Source: an uncultured bacterium
Lineage (GTDB): Bacteria > Actinomycetota > Aquicultoria > SKW223
DNA: 9,168 nucleotides
Assembly: GCA_938042205.1 (NCBI GenBank)
Contig: CALIRS010000125.1
Location: 1-9,168, forward strand
Direction: 5' to 3'
This document shows positions 1 to 6,545 of this stretch, in pieces. Numbering within the stretch: the first letter of the stretch is position 1; every line of letters starts with the position of its first letter. Under the pieces are notes generated by a model. That model was not told where the DNA came from. It ran no database searches and saw nothing but the letters and a program-made list of their open reading frames with translations. The position numbers were made by a program, and so were the translations under genes.

Positions 1-200
1 AAACCTTCGAAAATTACTGTACCTGAATCCGGCTTTATCAAGCCTTTAAAAAGTTTTGCTACAGTTGATTTGCCACTTCCATTAGGTCCGAGAATGCAGA
101 CAAATTCACCTTTATTAACTGAAAAAGAAAAATCGACGAGAGCCTGGAGCTTTCGCCGACCTTCTCTATAGGAGAAAAAAACGTTTTTACAAAATATCAC
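1..200 (-). CDS. ecfA1: Energy-coupling factor (ECF) transporter ATP-binding protein, EcfA/CbiO family, 3' part outside the window
   Basis: Only about the first 66 residues are inside the window; the gene runs off the left edge. The product should be a cytoplasmic ABC ATPase that powers an ECF vitamin or metal-ion importer together with a second ATPase and the EcfT membrane protein. Visible are an aromatic A-loop residue (Tyr11) in a VFFSY strand, then the Walker A loop GPNGSGKST at about residues 38-46, then the typical KPDSGTV stretch. The signature motif, Walker B and switch histidine lie outside. The start is the GTG at 200-198: the codon two upstream is the rplQ stop TAA in the same frame, so nothing earlier is possible. 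There is no clear Shine-Dalgarno, so translation probably depends on ribosomes leaving rplQ. Position right after rplQ matches ecfA1 of Bacillota; the A1/A2 assignment rests on position only. Confidence 0.85.
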   Translation of the reverse strand, partial: MIFCKNVFFSYREGRRKLQALVDFSFSVNKGEFVCILGPNGSGKSTVAKLFKGLIKPDSGTVIFEG

Positions 201-203
201 TTT

Positions 204-554
204 TTAGACCAGCTCAATGATTGCCATTTCGGCGTTGTCGCCGTTTCTATTTCTGGTTTTGATAATTCTTGTGTACCCGCCTGCTCTATCCTCCATCCTT
301 GGAGCAATTTCAGTAAAAAGTTTATGTACCAGCTCTTTATCCCGAAGAATATTGAAAGCTCTTCGCCGCCTGTACAGGTTATCAACTTTAGCAATATTAA
401 CTAGAGGTTCAACAACTCGCCTCAACTCTTTAGCTTTTGCCTCAGTAGTTTCTAATTTCTCATGTCTTATCAGATCACGAGCTAGGTTTTCAAGAAGAGC
501 TTTGCGGTGTGAAGCATCCCTACCTAATTTTCTGCCTTTCTTCTGGTGACGCAC
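204..554 (-). CDS. rplQ: 50S ribosomal protein L17
   Basis: A 116-residue protein of normal L17 length for Gram-positive bacteria. L17 binds 23S rRNA near the peptide exit tunnel of the large subunit. The N-terminus MRHQKKGRKLGRDASHRKAL is the family hallmark, followed by the conserved LETTEAKAKELRRVVEPL helix (residues 34-51) and the C-terminal RNRNGDNAEMAIIEL strand. Translation starts at GTG (554-552), seven bases after an AGGAGG box that overlaps the rpoA stop codon, so rpoA and rplQ are probably coupled. Ends with TAA only three bases before the ATPase gene, in the same frame. It is the last gene of the alpha operon; no terminator separates it from the transporter gene. Confidence 0.98.
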   Translation of the reverse strand: MRHQKKGRKLGRDASHRKALLENLARDLIRHEKLETTEAKAKELRRVVEPLVNIAKVDNLYRRRRAFNILRDKELVHKLFTEIAPRMEDRAGGYTRIIKTRNRNGDNAEMAIIELV

Positions 555-561
555 CTTCCAG

Positions 562-568
562 CCTCCTA
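562..568 (-). promoter_or_regulatory. Ribosome binding site of rplQ fused to the rpoA stop
   Basis: Reading on the minus strand, TAGGAGG combines the rpoA stop TAG with a Shine-Dalgarno box, seven bases before GTG at 554. It decides the GTG start of rplQ, which has no nearby ATG. Confidence 0.85.
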
Positions 569-1498
569 AGCGCTATTTTTAAGATTCAAGTCAAGGTCAT
601 TCAGCTTTTTCTTTATCTCTTCCATAGACTTCTGGCCAAAATTCCTCATGTTCATAAGGTCTTCCTCAGTGCACTGAAGCAACTGTTCAAGCGTATGTAT
701 TCCATGCCGTTTTAAACAATTATAAGGCCTAACGCTTAGCTCAAGATCTTCAATTGGAGTGCTGAGAAGAGATTTTGACTCTGAGTCCTTGGTCTCAAAA
801 ATATTCCCGAGAGCACTTTCAGCTTGTTCTTTAAAAAGAAAAAGATGTTCTCCAACAATTTGGGCTGCCATAGAAACAGCTTCACCTGGCTCAACAGCGC
901 CATTGGTGGTCACTTCTAAAATTAATTTGTCGTAGTCGGTACGTTGTCCCACCCGTGTGTTTTCGACTTTATAAGTAACTTTTTTGATCGGGGAAAATAT
1001 AGAATCTATGGGAATAACTCCAATTGGGTCGTCGTTCCTTTTGTTCTTTTCTGCTGAAACATAACCCCTTCCATACTCAACCCGAAGAGTTGCTCTTAAA
1101 TGTCCATCTTCAGCTACTTCCGCAATATAATGATCTTTGTTAACTACTTCGATTTCACCCGGACATTTGATATCCGCCGCCGTAACTACTGCTGGTCCTT
1201 TGACATCAATAACTGCACTATACGTACCCGGGGTAATCGTTTTGAAAACAACCCCTTTTATATTAAGAATGAATTCAATCATATCCTCCCGAACACCTGG
1301 AATACTTGTGAACTCATGCAGGATTCCTTCCACCTGAACTGCAGTGACTGCGGAACCTGGAAGTGAAGAAAGCAGCACTCTTCTCATAGTGTTCCCCAGC
1401 GTATGACCAAAACCGCGCTCAAGTGGTCCTACCACAAAAGCAGCGTAATTGGCATCCTCTGAGGTAACTTTTATCCTGGGTTTTATAATTTCAAGCAT
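566..1498 (-). CDS. rpoA: DNA-directed RNA polymerase subunit alpha
   Basis: A 310-residue alpha subunit, close to the usual 314 of Bacillota. Two copies dimerise to scaffold assembly of beta and beta', and the C-terminal domain contacts UP elements and activators. The N-terminal domain covers about residues 1-230, with the dimer and assembly segment LERGFGHTLGNTMRRVLLSS at 26-45. A short charged linker (about 231-246, rich in Ser, Glu and Lys) leads to the C-terminal domain at about 247-300. By alignment with E. coli the DNA-binding residues R265, N268, G296, K298 and S299 correspond to R257, N260, G288, K290 and S291, all kept. Starts at ATG 1498 after GGAGGT eight bases upstream. A 34-base gap separates it from rpsD; rplQ follows 11 bases after the stop. 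Confidence 0.99.
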   Translation of the reverse strand: MLEIIKPRIKVTSEDANYAAFVVGPLERGFGHTLGNTMRRVLLSSLPGSAVTAVQVEGILHEFTSIPGVREDMIEFILNIKGVVFKTITPGTYSAVIDVKGPAVVTAADIKCPGEIEVVNKDHYIAEVAEDGHLRATLRVEYGRGYVSAEKNKRNDDPIGVIPIDSIFSPIKKVTYKVENTRVGQRTDYDKLILEVTTNGAVEPGEAVSMAAQIVGEHLFLFKEQAESALGNIFETKDSESKSLLSTPIEDLELSVRPYNCLKRHGIHTLEQLLQCTEEDLMNMRNFGQKSMEEIKKKLNDLDLNLKNSA

Positions 1499-1532
1499 TT
1501 AGCTTACCTCCGAAAAATTCATAAATCCCATA

Positions 1533-2162
1533 TTATTTAGAGTAAAGCTCAACAATCCTGTTCTCATCGACAGGAATGTCGATATCTTCTCTTGAAGGAA
1601 AAGAAACAACTTTTCCTTCAATTTTTTCATAATCCACCTCAAGCCAGGAAGGTACTCTTGACTTAATATTTGCTTTTTCCAGCGCTTCTTGAATCGCAAT
1701 GTTTTCTTTACCTTTGCTTGAAAGAGTAATAGTGTCATTAGAGCCAATCAAAAAGGAGGGAATATTTACTTTTTTCCCATTCACTAAAAAGTGGCCATGC
1801 CTTACCATCTGGCGGGCTTCACTTCTGGAATTTGCAAACCCAAGCCTGTATACAACATTGTCAAGTCTTCTTTCCAGGATACTAAGCAGGTTTTCACCTG
1901 TTTTCCCTTTCATCCTCGAAGCCATCCGGTAATACTTTTCGAATTGAGTTTCAAGCACTCCATAAATCTTTTTTGCTTTTTGTTTTTCGCGAAGCATCTG
2001 CCCATAAGGAGTTAGCTTTCTACCTCGTCGACCTTGCTCCCCAGGAGGAAATGGTCTCCGCTCTATAGCACAATTGTCAGTAAGACACCGCTCACCTTTA
2101 AGATACAACTTTACGCCTTCTCGCCGGCATAATTTACATTTAGCATCAGAATAGCGTGCCAT
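1533..2162 (-). CDS. rpsD: 30S ribosomal protein S4, zinc-binding form
   Basis: A 209-residue S4, the primary 16S rRNA binder that nucleates the 5' domain of the small subunit. The N-terminus holds C9-x2-C12 and C26-x4-C31, the same cysteine positions that bind zinc in Thermus thermophilus S4; E. coli and B. subtilis S4 lack this site. The S4 RNA-binding domain spans about 98-160, with the signature LDNVVYRLGFANSRSEARQM at 100-119 and HGHFLVNGKKVNIP following. The C-terminus has the conserved VPSWLEVD segment at 170-177. Starts at ATG 2162, ten bases after a GGAGGG box lying in the last codons of rpsK; the gap to rpsK is five bases. In other bacteria S4 is the autoregulator of its own mRNA. 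I see no clear S4 target here. Confidence 0.98.
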   Translation of the reverse strand: MARYSDAKCKLCRREGVKLYLKGERCLTDNCAIERRPFPPGEQGRRGRKLTPYGQMLREKQKAKKIYGVLETQFEKYYRMASRMKGKTGENLLSILERRLDNVVYRLGFANSRSEARQMVRHGHFLVNGKKVNIPSFLIGSNDTITLSSKGKENIAIQEALEKANIKSRVPSWLEVDYEKIEGKVVSFPSREDIDIPVDENRIVELYSK

Positions 2163-2167
2163 TTGGC

Positions 2168-2566
2168 TTATACCCTCCTCTTCTTCTTAGGACGACATCC
2201 GTTATGAGGAATCGGTGTCACATCAGTTATTGAAGTTACTTCCAGTCCAGCCGCTTGAAGTGTTCGGATTGCAGTTTCCCTGCCGGAACCAGCCCCTTTT
2301 ACAAAAACCTCTACCTTCTTCATTCCATGCTCTATAGCCTTCTTTGCAACTTTTTCCGCTGCTAATTGAGCCGCAAATGGTGTTCCTTTCTTGGTACCGG
2401 AAAAACCAACCGTTCCTCCGGATTCCCAGCAAATGGTATTTCCACTATCGTCAGTTATGGTAATGGTGGTATTATTAAACGTGGATTTGATATGAGCTAG
2501 ACCAAAAGGAATGTTTTTCTTTTCTCTTTTTTTCAATCTACTTTTTGTAACTCTTTTAGCTACCAT
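2168..2566 (-). CDS. rpsK: 30S ribosomal protein S11
   Basis: A 132-residue S11, a platform protein of the 30S subunit lying near the mRNA exit and the E site. Conserved blocks are AHIKSTFNNTTITITDDSGN (24-43), GGTVGFSGTKKGTPFAAQLA (50-69), EVFVKGAGSGRE (86-97) and the C-terminal PIPHNGCRPKKKRRV. Starts at ATG 2566 with AAGGAGG four bases upstream. A TTG six codons further up is in frame but lacks a ribosome binding site and lengthens the protein beyond the family. The motif SGGTVGF.GTKKGTPFAAQLAA differs from the more usual Bacillota SAGG.GF.GSRKSTPFAAQMAA, a hint that the host may not be a typical Bacillus or Clostridium. Preceded by a 73-base spacer, the largest in the window. Confidence 0.98.
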   Translation of the reverse strand: MVAKRVTKSRLKKREKKNIPFGLAHIKSTFNNTTITITDDSGNTICWESGGTVGFSGTKKGTPFAAQLAAEKVAKKAIEHGMKKVEVFVKGAGSGRETAIRTLQAAGLEVTSITDVTPIPHNGCRPKKKRRV

Positions 2567-2639
2567 CAAGCCTCCTTCTTCCAATCCTAATCACGATTGA
2601 TAAAGATCTCAAAAAACTAATAGCCAATAGCTAAAGCCA
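2567..2639 (-). other. rpsM-rpsK spacer with short repeat and T run
   Basis: This 73-base gap is far longer than most others here. On the minus strand it begins with TAGCTATTGGCTA, a four-base-pair inverted repeat with a five-base loop, followed within four bases by a run of six T. The plus strand shows the same bases as a direct repeat, AATAGC-C-AATAGC. The stem is too short for a convincing terminator. The gap ends in the rpsK ribosome binding site AAGGAGG. It may simply be unselected spacer, or may hold a weak attenuator or promoter. Confidence 0.4.
2584..2612 (-). promoter_or_regulatory. Weak promoter-like pair upstream of rpsK
   Basis: On the minus strand TTGAGA (five of six matches to the -35 consensus) is followed after 17 bases by TAGGAT (four of six matches to the -10). 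The predicted start of transcription would fall on the rpsK ribosome binding site, leaving almost no leader, which argues against use. Listed as a possibility only. Confidence 0.2.
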
Positions 2640-3008
2640 TCACTTCTTTTTTATCCCAATTGCACGACGCGGGCCTTTTCTGGTGCGCGCATTCGTTCTT
2701 GTCCTTTGGCCCCTAACAGGAAGACCCCTTTTATGTCTCAAACCTCTGTAACACCCAATCTCCATCAAACGTTTAATATTTGTAATTACCTCCTGACGAA
2801 GTTCACCTTCAACTTTAATTTCCTTTTCTATTCGGTCGCGAATTTTATGAACCTCTTCTTCAGTTAATTCTTTTACTTTCTTATCAAGGTCGATTCCCAG
2901 TGATTTAAGAATCTTTCTTGAAGTTGATCTTCCAATTCCATAAATATAGGTAAGTCCCACTTCAATTCGCTTGTTCTTAGGCAAATCAACGCCTGCAATA
3001 CGAGCCAA
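2640..3008 (-). CDS. rpsM: 30S ribosomal protein S13
   Basis: A 122-residue S13, located in the head of the 30S subunit, where it contacts the P-site tRNA and forms intersubunit bridges to the large subunit. The N-terminus MARIAGVDLPKNKRIEVGLT and the helix-two-turn-helix region (about 15-60) are typical, and the basic C-terminal tail carries the signature GLPVRGQRTRTNARTRKGPR at 95-114. Initiation is at TTG 3008-3006: the protein begins exactly at the conserved ARIAGVD, and a strong AAAGGAGGG box lies eight bases upstream and overlaps the rpmJ stop. No ATG is available nearby in frame. Part of the alpha operon, between rpmJ and rpsK. Confidence 0.98.
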   Translation of the reverse strand: MARIAGVDLPKNKRIEVGLTYIYGIGRSTSRKILKSLGIDLDKKVKELTEEEVHKIRDRIEKEIKVEGELRQEVITNIKRLMEIGCYRGLRHKRGLPVRGQRTRTNARTRKGPRRAIGIKKK

Positions 3009-3015
3009 TTATCTA

Positions 3016-3024
3016 CCCTCCTTT
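3016..3024 (-). promoter_or_regulatory. Ribosome binding site of rpsM
   Basis: AAAGGAGGG on the minus strand overlaps the rpmJ stop TAA and sits eight bases before the TTG at 3008. It is a near-full match to the anti-Shine-Dalgarno and supports the rare TTG start. Confidence 0.85.
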
Positions 3025-3136
3025 ATCCCTGACGCTGCTTGTGTCTGGGATTGGAACAAATGACCATTACCTTTCCATTTCTTCTTATGATTTTGCATTT
3101 CGCACAAATCTTTTTCACTGAAGGACGGACCTTCAT
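3023..3136 (-). CDS. rpmJ: 50S ribosomal protein L36, zinc-ribbon form
   Basis: A 37-residue protein found by reading the gap between infA and rpsM: it starts MKVRPSVKKICAKCKIIRRN and ends CSNPRHKQRQG. L36 is the smallest large-subunit protein and stabilises 23S rRNA near the GTPase-associated region. The zinc ligands are the expected C11, C14, C27 and H32 (C-x2-C, C-x4-H), so this is the zinc-containing paralogue. Length is exactly that of the family. ATG 3136 is preceded by GGAGG seven bases upstream. The infA stop lies 14 bases upstream of the start; rpsM starts 14 bases after the stop. Confidence 0.98.
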   Translation of the reverse strand: MKVRPSVKKICAKCKIIRRNGKVMVICSNPRHKQRQG

Positions 3137-3150
3137 CTTTCAACCTCCGT

Positions 3151-3369
3151 CTATTTTTTCCTGTAAATAATTCTGCCTCGACTCAAATCGTAAGGTGTAA
3201 GCTCAACAATCACTCTGTCACCGGGAAGTATCCTGATATAATGCATTCTCATTTTCCCGGATACATGTGCCAGAACTTGATGACCATTATCCAGTTCTAC
3301 TTTGAAAAACGCATTAGGAAGCGGCTCAATAACTGTTCCCTCGACTTCTATTTTCTCTTCTTTCTTCAT
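3151..3369 (-). CDS. infA: Translation initiation factor IF-1
   Basis: A 72-residue single OB-fold protein that binds the A site of the 30S subunit and cooperates with IF-2 and IF-3 in initiation. The whole family pattern is present: IEVEGTVIEPLPNAFFKVEL (7-26), LAHVSGKMR (33-41), IRILPGDRVIVELTPYDL (45-62) and RGRIIYR (64-70). ATG 3369 gives exactly the usual 72 residues. In-frame TTG codons at 3393 and 3399 would add unconserved residues. The nearest GGAGG (3388-3384) is 14 bases from the ATG, longer than the optimum, so this has one of the weaker ribosome binding sites here; an AGG at 3382-3380 is ten bases away. It is the first gene after the candidate internal promoter and opens the alpha-operon part. 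No KOW-domain ribosomal-like gene lies between map and infA, unlike many Clostridia. Confidence 0.98.
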   Translation of the reverse strand: MKKEEKIEVEGTVIEPLPNAFFKVELDNGHQVLAHVSGKMRMHYIRILPGDRVIVELTPYDLSRGRIIYRKK

Positions 3370-3405
3370 GGTAAGAGAGCCTGCCTCCGTCAAGCGCAAA
3401 GAGTT

Positions 3406-3434
3406 ATTATATCTATCAACATGGGTTTAGTCTA
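3406..3434 (-). promoter_or_regulatory. Candidate internal promoter for infA and the alpha operon
   Basis: Reading on the minus strand, TAGACT (3434-3429, four of six matches to the -35) is followed after 17 bases by a perfect -10 TATAAT (3411-3406). The -35 overlaps the map stop codon. Transcription would start near 3399 and give a leader of about 30 bases before the infA ATG. This is a housekeeping sigma-A pattern in one of the only two larger spacers of the cluster, and it would let infA through rplQ be transcribed independently of the spc genes. No experimental support is visible in sequence alone. Confidence 0.55.
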
Positions 3435-4193
3435 TAAAAATTTTTCATGATACGTCAAAATTTCAGGTCCTGATTCTGTAACTGCTACCGTATGTTCAAA
3501 ATGAGCCGAAAGTTTTCCATCAACTGTTTTTACCGTCCAATGGTCACTATCGACATAGACTTCCCACGTGCCCTCGCTTACCATTGGTTCTATAGCAAGC
3601 ACAATCCCGGGCTCAAGAAGTATCCCCCTTCCGCGTTTCCCATAGTTTGGCACCTGAGGATCTTCGTGCATCTCTTTGCCTATGCCGTGACCTACAAACT
3701 GTCTTATTACATTGAATCCAGCAGACTCAGCGACTTTTTGGATTTCACTGGAAATATCGAAAAGTCTGCCTCCAGGCAAAGCTTTCGCTATCCCTGCAAA
3801 AAGACTTCTTTTAGTAGTTTCCGCAAGTCTTCTGGCATTTTCAGGAGCTTCTTCCATCACTACCGTCCAGGCAAGGTCTCCATAATATCCCTTGTATTCT
3901 ACACCTAAGTCAATGCTTACCAGGTCAGTTTCCTTAATCACTTCATTTTCTGAAGGTATTCCATGTACAACGACGTTGTTTAAAGAAGTACATATCGACG
4001 CCGGAAACCCGCGGTAGCCTTTAAAAGCCGGTCGACCTCCTCTTTTAGTTATAAAATCCTCAGCAGTCTTATCAAGATAAGCGGTTGTAGTTCCTGGTTT
4101 TACATTTTCGATTAAGTAAGATAGAGCCTCAGCGGCCAGCTTTCCAGCTTCTTTCATCGCGCGAATCTCACTTTTAGATTTCAAATGAATCAT
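3432..4193 (-). CDS. map: Methionine aminopeptidase, type I
   Basis: A 253-residue cytosolic metalloprotease that removes the initiator methionine from new proteins after deformylation when the second residue is small. The pita-bread fold is complete. The five metal ligands of the family are present at D95, D106, H169, E202 and E233, and the substrate-contacting histidines are H77 (in VVVHGIPS) and H176. Length fits the short bacterial type Ia form; there is no N-terminal SH3-binding zinc-finger extension. The start ATG 4193 overlaps the adk stop by four bases (ATGA) and has no strong Shine-Dalgarno, so it is probably translated by ribosomes finishing adk. Its co-location with ribosomal genes keeps N-terminal processing in step with ribosome supply. 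Confidence 0.98.
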   Translation of the reverse strand: MIHLKSKSEIRAMKEAGKLAAEALSYLIENVKPGTTTAYLDKTAEDFITKRGGRPAFKGYRGFPASICTSLNNVVVHGIPSENEVIKETDLVSIDLGVEYKGYYGDLAWTVVMEEAPENARRLAETTKRSLFAGIAKALPGGRLFDISSEIQKVAESAGFNVIRQFVGHGIGKEMHEDPQVPNYGKRGRGILLEPGIVLAIEPMVSEGTWEVYVDSDHWTVKTVDGKLSAHFEHTVAVTESGPEILTYHEKFL

Positions 4194-4837
4194 CCGGTTT
4201 TTAGGACCCTTTCAATCTCTTGCGTGACTTCTTCAACGGAATTTTTACCTTCGACATTTCGAAGCACGCTTTTCTTACGATAGTAACTAATCAGAGGCAC
4301 TGTTTCTTGATTGTACACCCTTAAACGATTTCTGATAACTTCTTCACGGTCGTCATCCCTCTGATAAAGTTCTCCCCCGCAATCGTTACAGATACCATCC
4401 TTAACTGGGGGAGAATATAAGAGATGATAAATTCTGCCGCATTTTGCACAGCTTCTTCTTCCTGAAAGTCTCCTGACTATCTCTTCCTCGTCAACTTCAA
4501 TGTTTATTACATAGTCAATCTTTTTATTCGATTTTGCCAGTACTTTGTCAAGAGCTGCTGCTTGAGTTACAGTTCTTGGGAAACCGTCGAAAATACAACC
4601 TTTCTTGCAATCAGGTTCTGAAATTCTTTCCTGAATAATTCCAATAACAATCTCATCTGGAACCAGCTCTCCCTTTTCCATATATCCCTTCGCCACAAGT
4701 CCAAGCTCTGTTCCTCGAGCTACCGCTTCTCTAAGAATATCACCGGTAGAAATGTGTGGTATTCCAAGCTCCTTCGCAAAAATATCCGCCTGCGTACCCT
4801 TTCCTACTCCGGGTGCTCCCAGAAATATCAAAAACAT
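4190..4837 (-). CDS. adk: Adenylate kinase, long form with zinc-binding LID
   Basis: A 215-residue enzyme that interconverts ATP plus AMP with two ADP in the cytoplasm. The P-loop GAPGVGKGT is at residues 7-15. The AMP-binding region follows (ISTGDILR at 29-36), then FDGFPRT at 83-89. The LID domain (about 124-163) carries C130-x2-C133 and C150-x2-C153, the four-cysteine structural zinc site typical of Gram-positive adenylate kinases; E. coli has a hydrogen-bond network there instead. Catalytic arginines include R88, R123 and those in DDDREEVIRNRLRVY (161-175). Starts at ATG 4837 with AAGGTGG upstream, whose first bases belong to the secY stop. Ends in a four-base overlap with map. Confidence 0.98.
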   Translation of the reverse strand: MFLIFLGAPGVGKGTQADIFAKELGIPHISTGDILREAVARGTELGLVAKGYMEKGELVPDEIVIGIIQERISEPDCKKGCIFDGFPRTVTQAAALDKVLAKSNKKIDYVINIEVDEEEIVRRLSGRRSCAKCGRIYHLLYSPPVKDGICNDCGGELYQRDDDREEVIRNRLRVYNQETVPLISYYRKKSVLRNVEGKNSVEEVTQEIERVLKTG

Positions 4838-4846
4838 TAGACCACC

Positions 4847-6094
4847 TTAAGTAACAAATCCCTCGTAATGCCTCATCAAAAGTTGCGCTTCTACCTGTTT
4901 TGAAGTTTCAAGTGCAACGCCAACGAGAATCAAAATTGAAGTTCCCCCGAAATTGCTGAAAAAAGGGTCATTCAGGGTTCTTAATAAAATCATTGGAATA
5001 ATCGCGATAATAGCTATGAATATCGCTCCTGGAAAAGTGATTCGTGTTAACACTCGATTGATGTATTCCGCAGTAGGCATTCCAGGTCTTATTCCTGGAA
5101 TAAAACCACCCCACTTCTTAAGGTTATCTGCAATGTTTACCGGATTAAATACAAGCTCAGCATAAAAGAAAGCAAACACTACAATCAGAATGAAGTAAAA
5201 AATCATATAGAGCAGGCTGCCGGGCTCAATATAACTGGAAAAATTGCTTACTCTCTCTGAAGGAAAGAATTTGGCAATCGTGCTCGGAAAGACTAAAAAA
5301 GCGGCTGCAAATATTATTGGTATAACACCAGCAGAATTGACCTTTATCGGCAGGTAAGTACTCGCGCCTCCATATACTCTTCTTCCTACCACTCTTTTAG
5401 CATACTGTATCGGAATTCTTCTTTGCCCAAGTTCTACATAAATAATTGCCATAAACATAATCACCAAAACTGCTACAGTCAAAACGACAAGATACTTAGG
5501 TCCGACCTGAAAAGTGCGAATCATTGAATCTGGAAATCTGGAAATAATACTGATAAATATTAACAGTGACATTCCATTTCCTATTCCTCTCTGGGTAATT
5601 AGCTCTCCAAGCCACATTACTAAAGCTGTTCCTGAAACAAGAGTGGTAATTATTACCACCCGATTGATTAGAGGTACAGGAATTTGAAGAGATCTCTGAA
5701 TATAGTAAGTCATTCCAAAAGATTGTGAAAATGCCAGCACCAGTGTTAAATATCTCGTCCATTGAGTTATCTTGCGTTGTCCGGTTTCACCCTCTTTTGC
5801 CCATTCTTCAACTTTGGGAATGAGTACTGTCAGAAGCTGCATTACGATTGAAGCAGTAATGTAAGGCATGATTCCCAGTGCGAAGACAGCAAATTCAGAA
5901 AGTGCACCACCAGCAAAAAGGTCTAAAAATCCAAGCAGTCCTCCAGCCTCAAAAAGGCTTCTTACGGCTCCTACCGGAATACCTGGTGTTGGAATATGAG
6001 CACCAAATCTATAAACAACCACAATTCCTAAAGTAAAAAGTATCTTGTATCTTAAATCAGGCAATCGCCAGGCATTTTTAAGTGCCTCTATCAT
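4847..6094 (-). CDS. secY: Protein translocase subunit SecY
   Basis: A 415-residue polytopic membrane protein, the channel of the SecYEG translocon for export and membrane insertion. Ten membrane segments can be placed roughly at 18-36, 66-92, 115-133, 146-164, 174-190, 202-222, 256-275, 295-317, 356-372 and 383-398. The plug region lies at about 52-66. Family signatures are GIMPYITASIVMQLL (74-88) and WLGELITQRGIGNGMSL (161-177). The cytoplasmic loop around 226-258 (RRIPIQYAKRVVGRR) and the one around 320-350 (GGFIPGIRPGMPT) form the SecA/ribosome docking face. The C-terminal QVEAQLLMRHYEGF is also conserved. ATG 6094 overlaps the rplO stop by four bases (ATGA), which suggests coupling to rplO. 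Length is at the short end of the family but complete. Confidence 0.99.
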   Translation of the reverse strand: MIEALKNAWRLPDLRYKILFTLGIVVVYRFGAHIPTPGIPVGAVRSLFEAGGLLGFLDLFAGGALSEFAVFALGIMPYITASIVMQLLTVLIPKVEEWAKEGETGQRKITQWTRYLTLVLAFSQSFGMTYYIQRSLQIPVPLINRVVIITTLVSGTALVMWLGELITQRGIGNGMSLLIFISIISRFPDSMIRTFQVGPKYLVVLTVAVLVIMFMAIIYVELGQRRIPIQYAKRVVGRRVYGGASTYLPIKVNSAGVIPIIFAAAFLVFPSTIAKFFPSERVSNFSSYIEPGSLLYMIFYFILIVVFAFFYAELVFNPVNIADNLKKWGGFIPGIRPGMPTAEYINRVLTRITFPGAIFIAIIAIIPMILLRTLNDPFFSNFGGTSILILVGVALETSKQVEAQLLMRHYEGFVT

Positions 6095-6540
6095 GATACT
6101 ATCTCAACCTTTCCGCCAGATTTCTCAATCATTTTGCGTGCATTATCTGAAACTGCATGAACCTGAATCGATTTCAACTTTACTTTTAGTTCTCCCCTTG
6201 AAAGTAACTTCACAGGATAATCGCTTTTCTTAATAATCTTTTTTTCGACCAGCATGTCCAGCGTAACCTTATCACCATCCGAAAAAACATTAAGCTGATC
6301 GAGATTTACAGGGGTATACCTGACTTGAAATATGTTTTTAAAACCAGGATAAGAAGGAAGTCTTCTCTGAATCGGGGTTTGTCCGCCCTCAAAAAAGGGT
6401 CCTTTCCCGCCGCCGCTTCTTGCCTTTTGACCTTTTGTTCCCCTGGTAGCAGTAACCCCATGACCTGAGCCAAGACCTCTTCCAACCCTTTTTCTTCTTT
6501 TCTTAGCTCCTCTGGCAGGTTTTAGATTTTCGAGCTTCAA
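6091..6540 (-). CDS. rplO: 50S ribosomal protein L15
   Basis: A 149-residue L15, which threads through 23S rRNA around the central protuberance and joins late in large-subunit assembly. The N-terminal half is the glycine- and arginine-rich extension: KLENLKPARGAKKRRKRVGR at 2-21, then GSGHG, TRGTKGQKARSGG and FEGGQTP (50-56). The globular signature LLSRGELKVKLKSIQVHAVS is at 112-131. I place the start at TTG 6540: it aligns with the family start MKL.LKPA, and TAAGGAGG lies five bases upstream. An upstream in-frame TTG at 6570 would add ten unconserved residues and overlap rpmD. The C-terminus overlaps the secY start by four bases. Confidence 0.97.
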   Translation of the reverse strand: MKLENLKPARGAKKRRKRVGRGLGSGHGVTATRGTKGQKARSGGGKGPFFEGGQTPIQRRLPSYPGFKNIFQVRYTPVNLDQLNVFSDGDKVTLDMLVEKKIIKKSDYPVKLLSRGELKVKLKSIQVHAVSDNARKMIEKSGGKVEIVS

Positions 6541-6545
6541 AACAT

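Noticed and set aside
217..549. 110-codon open frame on the plus strand covering nearly all of rplQ
   Set aside because: It mirrors the strongly conserved L17 gene, has no ribosome binding site that stands out and no recognisable domain; a shadow of L17 codon use.
1499..1747. 82-codon minus-strand frame overlapping the end of rpsD and reaching rpoA
   Set aside because: Out of frame with S4, which is complete and conserved to its last residue here; no family resemblance.
2616..2639. Intrinsic terminator after rpsM
   Set aside because: The stem is only four base pairs with a five-base loop; not strong enough, and the downstream genes belong to the same operon.
3367..3399. TTG start at 3399 for infA, giving 82 residues
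   Set aside because: IF-1 is 71-73 residues in nearly all bacteria, and the added residues are unconserved.
3492..3908. 138-codon plus-strand frame opposite map
   Set aside because: Fully antisense to methionine aminopeptidase, whose catalytic residues are all present on the other strand; composition is not protein-like.
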